A DNA stretch of 47,610 nt, from NCBI GenBank assembly GCA_002212725.1, contig MTCR01000072.1, positions 1 through 47,610 on the forward strand, written 5' to 3'. Within the stretch, counting starts at the first letter, position 1. Each line of letters starts with the position of its first letter. The notes beneath the pieces were generated by a model. That model was not told where the DNA came from. It searched no databases and saw only the letters and a list, made by a program, of their open reading frames with translations. This DNA is from Sphingobacteriales bacterium TSM_CSM. GTDB lineage: Bacteria > Bacteroidota > Bacteroidia > Chitinophagales > UBA2359. A program made the translations under genes and the position numbers. This document shows, piece after piece, positions 33,758 to 42,359 of this stretch.

Positions 33758-34183
33758 TTATTGCAGCCACTCATCGGGCACATGCGCGTTGAGCGAGGCG
33801 GCGGCGTTTACAATTTCTTTGGCGGCTTCGGCATAGCGGGTAAGGGTAACTAAGCTGCCTTTTTTAAGTTTGAGTTTACCCCGCATAAGTGCCATAATTG
33901 GGGCAATTTCTCGGTCGAGCACCATTTTCCAGTCTTTGCCCTTGCCTGCCAGAATATAATCGGCGGTGGCAAACTCGTGTGGGGTGGCGGCTTTTGCTGC
34001 CAGGCATTGCCCGTGCAGCAGGTTGAGCCATACGGCGGGCGCGGTGGTTTCGTCAATTTGCCCGTTGTTACTCATTACCAGCAACAAAGAACCCTCCCAT
34101 CCGGCAGCAAGGCGGCGGTAGTTTTGGTTGTTGTTAATGCTGTGATGCAGGGCTTCAATCCATTCGGGGGTAAAAACGGTCAT
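33758..34183 (-). CDS. SCP2-like (sterol-carrier fold) protein
   Basis: This 141-residue soluble protein has the SCP2 layout: an N-terminal helix (TPEWIEALHHSINNNQNYRR), beta strands around WEGSLLLVMSNN and AVWLNLLHG, and the conserved C-terminal lipid-pocket part REIAPIMALMRGKLKLKKGS followed by LTRYAEAAKEIV. SCP2 folds bind hydrophobic ligands such as acyl chains. It follows DUF2480 by 50 bases and an enoyl-CoA hydratase further upstream, all on the minus strand, so a role with acyl or acyl-CoA molecules is plausible but inferred. Start ATG at 34183. Confidence 0.82.
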   Translation of the reverse strand: MTVFTPEWIEALHHSINNNQNYRRLAAGWEGSLLLVMSNNGQIDETTAPAVWLNLLHGQCLAAKAATPHEFATADYILAGKGKDWKMVLDREIAPIMALMRGKLKLKKGSLVTLTRYAEAAKEIVNAAASLNAHVPDEWLQ

Positions 34184-34233
34184 GGCAACAAAAGGGGTTG
34201 TTTGTTTGGAAGTAAGGTGTAAACCGGCTGCTG

Positions 34234-34755
34234 TTACAGAGCATCGGGTTCTTTTTGTTTATATACAGGCACGGTAGAGCAGGGTTCGCCATACATGAGT
34301 GATTTTACCGCCGGTTTCAGCAGGCGGGTAATTTCAACATAGGCCGATGCCGGTATGGGTTTATCGCCACAGCCTTTAATTACCACGCGTTTATTGCGGT
34401 AATCTTCGGGGTTCAGGCGGGTCAGGTTTTGGGCAAACAACAGGGTTTGCAGGGTTTCTTCGGTGCCAAAAGCGTAGTAGGCGGCATAGGGTTGCAGGTT
34501 AGAAGCCACCACCATATATGCCCATAGCGGCACTATGGCATCGGCAGAGCAGGTTATGGCCACGTTTTTACCGGTAAACTGCGCCCAGTCGTGTGCTTTT
34601 ACCATTTCGCGAAACTCTTTTTCGCGCAGAATAAGCCCCCTGAACAAAAATTCTTTGATATCGAAAACGGCTACGGGTGCCGTGGGGTAATAATCTTCCA
34701 GGTTAAGGGTAACAATGCCGCTTTGGGCAACTCGGTTAACAATAGTATCAGACAT
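34234..34755 (-). CDS. DUF2480 family protein
   Basis: This 173-residue protein is recognisable as the Bacteroidota-specific DUF2480 family. It begins MSDTIVNRVAQSGIVTLNLE and contains the block VFDIKEFLFRGLILREKEFR, then WAQFTGKNVAITCSADAIVP, GTEETL and a late VVIKGCGDKPIPASAYVEIT with a conserved Cys. No signal peptide, so it is cytoplasmic. Its function is unknown, although the conserved Cys pair (ITCSAD and KGCGDK) suggests metal or thiol chemistry. The family often has an SCP2-like gene beside it, as here. Start ATG at 34755. Confidence 0.9.
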   Translation of the reverse strand: MSDTIVNRVAQSGIVTLNLEDYYPTAPVAVFDIKEFLFRGLILREKEFREMVKAHDWAQFTGKNVAITCSADAIVPLWAYMVVASNLQPYAAYYAFGTEETLQTLLFAQNLTRLNPEDYRNKRVVIKGCGDKPIPASAYVEITRLLKPAVKSLMYGEPCSTVPVYKQKEPDAL

Positions 34756-34906
34756 AGGTAGTGAAGGTTACTTTGCATGTAAACAGGTAAATGGCAGCAA
34801 TAGTTTACAAACCGGTTGTAGTGCAGTATCGGTGTGGTAAAAACAACTTTTTTGCAGGAGGCTGCAATTGATATGGCAAGTTGGTTGCTGCCGGCGTTTG
34901 GTTTTG

Positions 34907-35686
34907 TTACCAGGTTATTTTTTCTTTGTTTAAAAAGGCGGCAATACCCCGTTTACAATCATCGGTAGCACGTGCCGAGGCATTCATACCGGCGGCATAT
35001 TGCAGGGCATCTTGCAAAGAAAGCCCCTGTACATGAGCAATCATTTGTTTGGTTAGGCGCAGCGAGTCGGCCGAGGCTTCGTTGCAAAGTTTTTGGGCAT
35101 AGTTAAAAACCGTTTCAGAAATGGTTTCGGCATCGGAAATAAAGTTAATCAATCCCATTTTAAGGGCGGTATCAGCGGTAATCAATTCACCCGAAAGCAG
35201 CAGTTCTTTGCTTCGGGTTTCGCCAATTTTGCGCAGCAGAAAAATCATGACTATTGCCGGCAGAAACCCTATTTTTACTTCGGTATAACCAAAACTTGCC
35301 TGTGGGGTAGCAAATACCAGATCGCAAATGGTAGCCAGGCCGCAGCCGCCGGCAATGGCCGGACCTTCTACCTGTGCAATAACCACTTTGGGCAGTGTGT
35401 ATATCATTTGAAAAAGGGCGGCCAATTCGCCCGAGTCGCGCAGGTTGTCTTCATAGGTGTTGTTTTGCAATTGTTGCAGGGCGCTCAAATCGGCACCGGC
35501 GCTAAACACCTTGCCTTTGGCATGGAGCACAATCACTTTTACATCCGGGTCATGAGCGGCTTTGTCAAAGGCCTTTTTAAGGTCTGTTACCAATTCGGGG
35601 CTAAAGGCATTGCGTTTTTCGGGACGGTTGAGGGTAATGTACGCAATGCGTTGGTTAATGGTGTATTCAATGGTAGTAAAAGACAT
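34907..35686 (-). CDS. Enoyl-CoA hydratase/isomerase family protein
   Basis: From the ATG at 35686 (MSFTTIEYTINQRIAYITLN) this is 259 residues, the usual crotonase length; codons back to 35788 are leader. The oxyanion-hole motifs are seen: FSAGADLSAL (61-70) and GPAIAGGCGLATICD (about 108-122). Of the two catalytic Glu of rat hydratase, the second is kept (Glu136 in FGYTEVKIG) while the first is Gly116 (GGCGLA). The kept/missing pattern occurs in some methylglutaconyl-CoA hydratase-like and isomerase branches, so a role in leucine or other branched acyl-CoA breakdown is likely but not certain. DUF2480 follows after 151 bases. Confidence 0.88.
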   Translation of the reverse strand: MSFTTIEYTINQRIAYITLNRPEKRNAFSPELVTDLKKAFDKAAHDPDVKVIVLHAKGKVFSAGADLSALQQLQNNTYEDNLRDSGELAALFQMIYTLPKVVIAQVEGPAIAGGCGLATICDLVFATPQASFGYTEVKIGFLPAIVMIFLLRKIGETRSKELLLSGELITADTALKMGLINFISDAETISETVFNYAQKLCNEASADSLRLTKQMIAHVQGLSLQDALQYAAGMNASARATDDCKRGIAAFLNKEKITW

Positions 35687-35797
35687 ATCAAGCAGTGGTT
35701 TTGTGAAAAAAACAGGCAATATTAGCAATAAAAATGCAAAAACCGGTTCAAAAGTTGGGGGGCAATTTGCATCTTTGCAACTAAACAACAGTGCAAT

Positions 35798-36430
35798 ATG
35801 GAATTTTTGCAGGAAGATATTATAAAATTAGGGGCAGCCATAGTTGCCGGCGCCATTATAGGCACCGAAAGAGAATACCGCAACAAAACGGCGGGTTTCA
35901 GAACCATAACGCTCATTTGTTTTGCCTCCTGTTTATTTACCATACTTTCGCTCAAAATTGGCAGCAGCTCGCCCGACAGGATTGCCGCCAATATTGTTAC
36001 CGGCATTGGTTTTTTAGGGGCGGGAGCTATTTTTAAGGAAGAAAACCGCATTGGCGGACTTACCACGGCCGCCACCATTTGGGTATCGGCCGCCATAGGC
36101 ATGTGTCTTGGAAGCGGCAATTTAGTACTGGCAGCTGAAGCTGTGGGCTTAATTATGGTTATACTGGTGTTGCTTAATTATGTGGAAAACGCCATTGACG
36201 CCACTACCGAAATGCACACCTATACCATTACCTTTACCCAACCCGATGTGGTGATGCACTTGTGCGAAAACCTGCTGAAACAGCACCGCCTGAAAGTGCT
36301 GGAGCGCAAACTGCACCGGAAAGGCGATAATTATGTAGCTACCTGGGTAGCCGTGGGCAGCAAAAACAGGCATCATCAGTTTACACAGGGCATTATAAAC
36401 CATGAGCAGGTGCTGGAGTTTGATTTTTAA
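35798..36430 (+). CDS. MgtC/SapB family membrane protein
   Basis: This 210-residue protein has four to five N-terminal transmembrane helices with the MgtC signatures GAIIGTEREYRNKTAGFRT, NIVTGIGFLGAGAIFK and GLTTAATIWVSAAIG (up to about residue 140). A soluble C-terminal domain of about 70 residues follows, of the regulatory ACT-like type. In pathogens MgtC helps growth in low Mg and inhibits the F-ATPase; environmental homologues are probably involved in Mg or envelope homeostasis. It is divergent from the enoyl-CoA hydratase. ATG at 35798. Confidence 0.92.
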   Translation: MEFLQEDIIKLGAAIVAGAIIGTEREYRNKTAGFRTITLICFASCLFTILSLKIGSSSPDRIAANIVTGIGFLGAGAIFKEENRIGGLTTAATIWVSAAIGMCLGSGNLVLAAEAVGLIMVILVLLNYVENAIDATTEMHTYTITFTQPDVVMHLCENLLKQHRLKVLERKLHRKGDNYVATWVAVGSKNRHHQFTQGIINHEQVLEFDF

Positions 36431-36452
36431 CCAATGCCATTGCCCCTGCAGG

Positions 36453-36872
36453 CTACCTTTGCCGTTTTATAATAAAGGCGTTTTCTGCTTTTTCCATACC
36501 TATTTTGGGGTAGTACTCCATGGCAGTTGGCACAGACAGCAGCAGGAGCATGCTCTCTTCGCCGGCCTGTTCTTTGGTAAGGCGCACCAATTCTTTGCCA
36601 ATTCCCAGGTGCTGATAACTTTTTTTTACGGCAAGGTCAGACAAATAACAGCAGAACGAAAAATCGGCAATTGCTCTTGCCAAGCCAACCAATTCTTCGT
36701 TATGCCAGGCCGAAATAACCAAATTGGCATTTTGCACCATTTTTTCCATTCTTTCAAGGTCGTTGGTAGGGCGTAGCAGGCCGGCATCGTTATAAAGTGC
36801 GGCAACCTGCGCCGCCTGCAACGGCACATTGGTGCGGTAGGTTATTGGCACAGGAAAGGCAGATTTATTCAT
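36453..36872 (-). CDS. GNAT-family N-acetyltransferase
   Basis: This 139-residue protein has the GNAT fold: the acyl-CoA pyrophosphate loop QHLGIGKELVRL (Q/R-x-x-G-x-G/A pattern), preceded by strand 4 CYLSDLAVKKSYQH, and a last strand motif YYPKIGMEKAENAFI. The substrate is unknown. It begins 2 bases after the GMC oxidoreductase stop on the same strand, so they are almost certainly one transcript. Start ATG at 36872. Confidence 0.9.
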   Translation of the reverse strand: MNKSAFPVPITYRTNVPLQAAQVAALYNDAGLLRPTNDLERMEKMVQNANLVISAWHNEELVGLARAIADFSFCCYLSDLAVKKSYQHLGIGKELVRLTKEQAGEESMLLLLSVPTAMEYYPKIGMEKAENAFIIKRQR

Positions 36873-36874
36873 GG

Positions 36875-38884
36875 TTATTTTTTGCTGATGATTTGCTGAA
36901 CGGTGTAATGCGACATGGCCATAATGCTTATCATGGGGTTTACCCCGCTGCTTGCCGGAAATGCGGAGGCATCGGCCACATACAAACCTTTTACGCCGGT
37001 TACCTGCCCTTCGGGTGTAAGCGGGTGCGTTTTAGGGTTTCCGCCCATGCGGCAGGTTCCCATCTGGTGTGCGGTAAAGAGCGAAAATTGACCGGGTTTC
37101 CAGCCCCATTCGGGCATTTGGGTAAAAAATTTGAACAGGGCGCTTTCGTTGGTATTGCCGGTAACATGGCGCAATTGGTGGTGTGGAAACACAATTTCTT
37201 CGGCACCGGCGGCCAGGTGGATGCGGGCGGCTTTTTCAATACCTGCCAACAGGTGTTTCAGGTCGTAGTGGTGCAGGTTGTAATGGTAAGCCACATTGCC
37301 TTTGCGGTTAAGGGTAATATATCCGCCAAATTTATCGCGGGTAAGCACTATAAAGTTGGCTGTTTGCGCCATGCGCAGCATATGTGCTTTGTGTTGCAAG
37401 GCGTTTTGCCAGGGCGTGGCCGTAGCCCACAGCCCGGGGTGTACGGGTGGAGTTTCGAGGCGCACACCATAGTTATCGGTAAGGCGTGCGGCGGCATCAT
37501 TCAGAGCAGACATCATGGTTCCCCACCATGGGTTTACCGGCTGATTATACAGCCCGCTTACCAGCACCGTAGGGTGAAAAAATAAATTTTGCCCCATGGC
37601 CGGGTGTTGAATGCCACTTTTGAGCAATAGCGCCGGCGTGTGCAGTGTACCTGCTGCCACTACCACGCAAGGCGCTTTAACCAATACGCGGCATTTGCGC
37701 CCCGAAGGGTGTATTTGCAAGGCTTCTACTCCTGCTACGCTGCCTCGTTTTACCAGCACCTTTTGGGCGGCAGTTTGCACCATTATGCGGGCACCGGCCT
37801 GGTAGGCACGCTGAATCCAGGTTTTGAGCGTTCCTTTTTTATTGCCCGAATGGCAGCCAAAACCGCAATAGCCGCAACTTTTACACTCATCGGCCGAGCA
37901 ACCCTCCACATTTCGGGGAATTATTTTGGGTGTATCGCCCAGCAATTCAGAGCCTCGCCACAAGAAGCGGTTTTGCACATTATGGTTCGATTCGCTTTGC
38001 GTAACTCCTATTGATTCCATCACCACATCAAAACTTTTGGCATATTGCAGGCCGGTAAGGTGGGGCAGTTGGTGTTCGGCAGCCCATTCCTGCAAAATAT
38101 AATCGGGTGTTCTTAAAGAGCCGGTCCAGTTAATGGTAGTACCGCCGCCCAAACAACTGCCGGCCAATATGCCCACGCTGCCGTTAGCGGTGGTTAAAGC
38201 GCCTTGTTGCTCATAGGTGCGTTGTATCATATCCGCTTCGCGTTGGTTAAAATCGCTTTCGCTCAGGTATTCACCTTTTTCCAGCAAAATTACCTCAAAA
38301 CCGGCTTCGGCCAGCATACCGGCAGCCAAACCACCGCCCGCACCACTACCTACCACCACCACGTCGCAGGCAATTTCGGTATCGCCGTGGGCGGTAAAGG
38401 GTTGTATGGGTTTGGGTGCCTGCACCGGTTGCTGCAGCGGGCCGGGGTAGCCTATGGCCTCCCACGACGGGTTGTTCCCAATATTATACGAAATGCCGTA
38501 GTGAAAAAATGTGGTTAACTTGCGCAACACGTTAAAAGCTTTCCGAAGCACAACAAAACGGCTGTTCGACCAGCTTTGCAACGCTTTTTCGCGTTTGTTA
38601 AACGGCATTTGCTGTATGCTGTGCAAGCCGCTGCGGCAGGTTAGCCCAAATAACGGGCTTGCCAACAGGGCAAGCAATTGTTTCAGTTCATTTTGTTCGG
38701 GCAGGGGCAGCCGGGCTGCCAACTCCAAAATGCGGTCGGGCACTTCCAAATCGGTGGCCTTTAAGCGCCAGAAACCGGTGTTTTGGGGGTTTTCCTCGCT
38801 CTCCATGGCCGGAATAAGAGTATTGCAAACAAGGCGCAATGCCTCATACTGTTTGGGTGAGATTTTCAGTTTCGGGGTGTTCAT
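36875..38884 (-). CDS. GMC-family oxidoreductase (long-chain alcohol oxidase-like)
   Basis: This 669-residue flavoenzyme has an N-terminal helical extension (about 1-150) like the small subunit of membrane sugar/alcohol dehydrogenases or long-chain alcohol oxidases. An FAD Rossmann motif follows at about 173-205, VVVVGSGAGGGLAAGMLAEA, and then GSCLGGGTTINW. A Cys-rich segment EGCSADECKSCGYCGFGC sits in the middle, and the C-terminal GMC part carries HQMGTCRMG and then LYVADASAFPASSGVNPMIS. Such enzymes oxidise long-chain or hydrophobic alcohols; the electron acceptor is unknown. The start ATG at 38884 fits. The GNAT gene follows immediately. Confidence 0.9.
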   Translation of the reverse strand: MNTPKLKISPKQYEALRLVCNTLIPAMESEENPQNTGFWRLKATDLEVPDRILELAARLPLPEQNELKQLLALLASPLFGLTCRSGLHSIQQMPFNKREKALQSWSNSRFVVLRKAFNVLRKLTTFFHYGISYNIGNNPSWEAIGYPGPLQQPVQAPKPIQPFTAHGDTEIACDVVVVGSGAGGGLAAGMLAEAGFEVILLEKGEYLSESDFNQREADMIQRTYEQQGALTTANGSVGILAGSCLGGGTTINWTGSLRTPDYILQEWAAEHQLPHLTGLQYAKSFDVVMESIGVTQSESNHNVQNRFLWRGSELLGDTPKIIPRNVEGCSADECKSCGYCGFGCHSGNKKGTLKTWIQRAYQAGARIMVQTAAQKVLVKRGSVAGVEALQIHPSGRKCRVLVKAPCVVVAAGTLHTPALLLKSGIQHPAMGQNLFFHPTVLVSGLYNQPVNPWWGTMMSALNDAAARLTDNYGVRLETPPVHPGLWATATPWQNALQHKAHMLRMAQTANFIVLTRDKFGGYITLNRKGNVAYHYNLHHYDLKHLLAGIEKAARIHLAAGAEEIVFPHHQLRHVTGNTNESALFKFFTQMPEWGWKPGQFSLFTAHQMGTCRMGGNPKTHPLTPEGQVTGVKGLYVADASAFPASSGVNPMISIMAMSHYTVQQIISKK

Positions 38885-39305
38885 AGTTGTTGCGGCAGTA
38901 TATGTGAGAAAACCAGAAATTAATTCAAACGGGTAAAAGTATGTTTTCTTTGGCAGAAATGGGGCAATTGCCGGTTATATATTGGGTTCTTTGTCTTATT
39001 TGTAGTGTTTTACCTCTGCAGCAGAAATGTAAATGCTGCCACAAAGCTCGTTCTGTGTTGCTTACATACAATTACCCGGTTTAGTTGCATGGTTATTTTA
39101 ATTTACGCCCGGCTAACCACCTTTACAAGGAAAAGAAGGCATGCCGGAATAAAAAATTTGCTATCTTTCGCCCGCTAATAAACAAATAGGTATTGTTTTA
39201 ACATTTGCTTGGGGCTTTACCCGAAGCGCCTGCCCGAAATTGGGTAAAACCACCTTTTTGGGTAGCAAAACTATATGATTTTACCGAAAAAACGGCAAAA
39301 CTGTT
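38885..39305. other. Non-coding stretch between GMC and TMTC-like genes
   Basis: No gene seen. TATCTTTC near 39163 is one base off the -7 consensus TAnnTTTG and could belong to the plus-strand TMTC-like gene, but no good -33 element was found. The rest is AT-rich and featureless. Confidence 0.5.
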
Positions 39306-41354
39306 ATGAAAACCGAAAAAGAAAAGAGCCGGCCCCAACGGGCTGCCCAAGCGACGCAGGTTCGTTTCTGGAATAAGCAAACAACTCCTTTGCTGGTGCT
39401 GTTTGCACTTGGATTTTTTTTGTATGCCTACACCTTTTCGTTTCAATACGCCCTGGACGACAAACTGTATATAACCGATAACCAGTTTACCAAAAAAGGC
39501 TTTGCAGGCATACCCGATATTTTATCGCAGGAGAGCCTGGTGGGTTTCTGGGGGCAAAAGAAAGACCTGCTGGAAGGCGGCCGTTACCGCCCTTTGGGCA
39601 TAGTTACCTTTGCCATAGAAATCGGGCTGTGGGGCGAAAAACCGGGCATCAGCCATTTTTTTAATGTTATATTATACTGCCTGGCCGGTTTGTTGCTGTT
39701 CCGAATTTTGTTTTTGCTGTTTCCGCCAAAAGAAAACACCCCGTGGTATCTTACGTTGCCTTTTATAACCACTGCCCTTTTTATGGCGCATCCGCTGCAT
39801 ACCGAAGTAGTGGCCAACATAAAAGGGCGCATAGAAATACTGGAGTCGGTAGGGGTATTGCTTACCTTGTATTGTGCGCTTAAATACCTCCAAAAAGAGT
39901 CGTATGGCTGGCTGGCGGCAATATTCGGGGCATTTTTTATGGCGCTCATGTCAAAAGAGAGTGCCGTTACTTTTCTGGCAATTATTCCGCTTACCCTGTA
40001 TTTTTTCACCAAAGCCCCTGTGCGGCAGCACCTGCTTGTTTTGGCGCCTTTGACTGCCGCCACGGTGTTGTTTTTAGCCATACGGCAGGCCGTTGTGGGT
40101 TATTTTATCGGAAGTGATAAAGTGGTAATTGACGAACTGCTGAACGACCCTTTTCTGGGCAGCAGCATACCCGATAAGTTTGCCACCATTTTTTATACCA
40201 TGGGCTTGTATATTAAACTGCTGTTTTTACCCGTTACCCTTACCCACGATTACTACCCCAAGCAAATACCTATTATTGGCTGGAGCAACCCCGGGGCGTT
40301 TTTATCGCTGCTGCTGTATGTGGTGCTGGGCCTATATGCCCTTTGGGGATTGGTAAAAAAACAGGTTCCCGCTTATGGCATTTGGGTATATTTGCTCAGT
40401 TTTTCGGTGGTGTCCAACCTGGTGTTTCCTATTGGCACATTTATGAATGAGCGTTTTATGTACCTGCCCTCTATTGGGTTTTGTCTTATTGCGGGCTGGT
40501 GGCTTACCGAAGTATTACCCAAATACCTGAAACCGGTTAACCTGCAAAAAACACTTACGGCAGTGTTTGGCGTACTGCTGGTATTATACTCGGTAAGAAC
40601 GCTGGCAAGGCTGCCGGCCTGGTACGACAACGAAACCCTGTTTTTAACCGATGTAAACAACTCGCCCAACAGTACCAAGGTAAATACCTCGGCCGGCGGA
40701 ACCCTGGTGGAAAAAGCCGCCAAACTGCCCAAAACCAATCCCGACAGAAACCCCATGCTCATTAAAGGTATTGGCTATTTAGACAAGGCGCTGCAAATTT
40801 ACCCCACCAACTACAACGCCCTGCTGCTGCGCGGAAACGCCCACTACGAACTGAATGCCGACTACGACAAAATGTTTGAATCTTATGTTAAACTGCTGGA
40901 AAACAACCCCGACCACCCGCAGGTACTGCAAAACCTGGGCATGATGAGTGAAACCGAAAACGACCCCAAAAATGTAGATAAGCTCATTGGGTTCATAGAG
41001 CAAAAAGCGCTGCCGCTTGGCCCTTCCTCTGCCATACCTTACAGCGCATTGGGCAAAATGTACGGTAAAAAGAAAAACGACCTGGACAAGGCTATTTTTT
41101 ACTTTGAAAAAGCACTTGCCATAGACCCCGCTAATGCTACCGTATTGCAAGATATAACCACCGCCTACGGTATGAAGGGTAAATATGCCGAAGCCGTAGA
41201 AATGGGCAAGCGCGCACTGGAAAAAGACCCCAACAATGCCAAAACCAATATGAATATTGGCATCAGCTACCAAAACATGGGCGATACCGCCAACGCCCGC
41301 CGCTACCTTGAACGTGCCTTTATGCTCGACCCAAAACTGAAAGGGGGAAATTAG
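39306..41354 (+). CDS. TMTC-like membrane protein with C-terminal TPRs
   Basis: This 682-residue protein has about ten transmembrane helices (about 28-440) and a C-terminal TPR domain (about 480-680, for example KAIFYFEKALAIDPANATVL and EAVEMGKRALEKDPNNAKTN). The first loop holds an Asp pair (ALDDKLYITDN) and a later one MAHPLHTEVVANIKGRIEIL, as in the DUF1736/TMTC family of GT-C-type O-mannosyltransferases. Eukaryotic TMTCs use dolichol-phosphate sugars; the bacterial donor is presumably a polyprenyl-phosphate sugar. The target proteins are unknown. Start ATG at 39306. Confidence 0.88.
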   Translation: MKTEKEKSRPQRAAQATQVRFWNKQTTPLLVLFALGFFLYAYTFSFQYALDDKLYITDNQFTKKGFAGIPDILSQESLVGFWGQKKDLLEGGRYRPLGIVTFAIEIGLWGEKPGISHFFNVILYCLAGLLLFRILFLLFPPKENTPWYLTLPFITTALFMAHPLHTEVVANIKGRIEILESVGVLLTLYCALKYLQKESYGWLAAIFGAFFMALMSKESAVTFLAIIPLTLYFFTKAPVRQHLLVLAPLTAATVLFLAIRQAVVGYFIGSDKVVIDELLNDPFLGSSIPDKFATIFYTMGLYIKLLFLPVTLTHDYYPKQIPIIGWSNPGAFLSLLLYVVLGLYALWGLVKKQVPAYGIWVYLLSFSVVSNLVFPIGTFMNERFMYLPSIGFCLIAGWWLTEVLPKYLKPVNLQKTLTAVFGVLLVLYSVRTLARLPAWYDNETLFLTDVNNSPNSTKVNTSAGGTLVEKAAKLPKTNPDRNPMLIKGIGYLDKALQIYPTNYNALLLRGNAHYELNADYDKMFESYVKLLENNPDHPQVLQNLGMMSETENDPKNVDKLIGFIEQKALPLGPSSAIPYSALGKMYGKKKNDLDKAIFYFEKALAIDPANATVLQDITTAYGMKGKYAEAVEMGKRALEKDPNNAKTNMNIGISYQNMGDTANARRYLERAFMLDPKLKGGN

Positions 41355-41623
41355 GAAAGGTTCAAAGATTACCAACCAACAAACTAAATGCCCCATTTTT
41401 GTAGTGGCAACCTTGCCATGTTGATATAACCTTATTCATTGATTATCAATGCTTTGTGAAATTTAACTGTCAAACTCAACAGCCCCAAGGCAATACACCC
41501 CCTCTTTTTTTTAGCCCAATTTTGCTATGGTCAGGACTAAAAAATTGAAAATGTAGCCATAATTCAACACTAAATTGTAACTTTAAGGCTGCATTTTGTT
41601 CCATTTTTATTGCCCTGTTTTGA

Positions 41624-42313
41624 ATGCGTGCATTGTTAAGCGATTTGGTAAGCCTCATCTACCCGCAGGTATGTGCTGCGTGTGGGAAAAGACTGCAACA
41701 GCAGGAGGATGTATTTTGCCTGGTTTGCGAATATACATTGCCCAAAACCACCTACCATATGGAACCCGATAACCCTGTTGCGCGGCACTTTTGGGGCAGG
41801 GTAGCGCTGCAAAACGCCACCGCCTTGTATTTGTTTAACAAAGGCGAGCGGGTACAACACCTCATACACCAGCTTAAATACAAAGGCTGGAAAGAAGTAG
41901 GCATAAAAGCAGGCCAAATTTATGGACGACTATTGGCCGAAACGCCCGCATACAGCGACATAAGTTTAATACTGCCTGTGCCGCTGCACCCCGATAAAAA
42001 GAAAAAACGCGGCTACAATCAAAGCGACTGTTTTGCCCAAGGTTTATCGGAAACCATGCACATTCCCTGGGCAGACAATATTTTGCTGCGCAACATCTTT
42101 ACCGAATCGCAAACCAAAAAAAGCCGTTTTGAACGCTGGGAAAACGTAGAATCCATATTTGTGGTAAACAACCCCAATGATATACGCAACAAGCATATTT
42201 TGTTGGTTGATGATGTAATTACCACCGGCGCTACCATTGAAGCCTGTGCTTCGGTGTTGCTTAAAACCGAAGGGGTAAAAGTAAGCGTGGCCGGTATGGC
42301 GCACGCCACCTGA
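41624..42313 (+). CDS. ComF-family phosphoribosyltransferase-like protein
   Basis: This 229-residue protein has the N-terminal zinc knuckle CAACGK (about 17-22) with CLVCE (about 33-37), a helical linker, and a type I phosphoribosyltransferase fold ending in the PRPP motif ILLVDDVITTGAT. The conserved PVPLHPDKKKKRGYNQS block is also present. ComF takes part in DNA uptake for natural transformation in some bacteria, but members also occur in non-competent organisms and the substrate is unknown. It stands between the TMTC-like gene and the lipase-like gene on the same strand. Start ATG at 41624. Confidence 0.95.
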   Translation: MRALLSDLVSLIYPQVCAACGKRLQQQEDVFCLVCEYTLPKTTYHMEPDNPVARHFWGRVALQNATALYLFNKGERVQHLIHQLKYKGWKEVGIKAGQIYGRLLAETPAYSDISLILPVPLHPDKKKKRGYNQSDCFAQGLSETMHIPWADNILLRNIFTESQTKKSRFERWENVESIFVVNNPNDIRNKHILLVDDVITTGATIEACASVLLKTEGVKVSVAGMAHAT

Positions 42314-42359
42314 ACCGTTGCTGTATTCATTTTATTCAAATCATAAATGCTGTAAAAAC

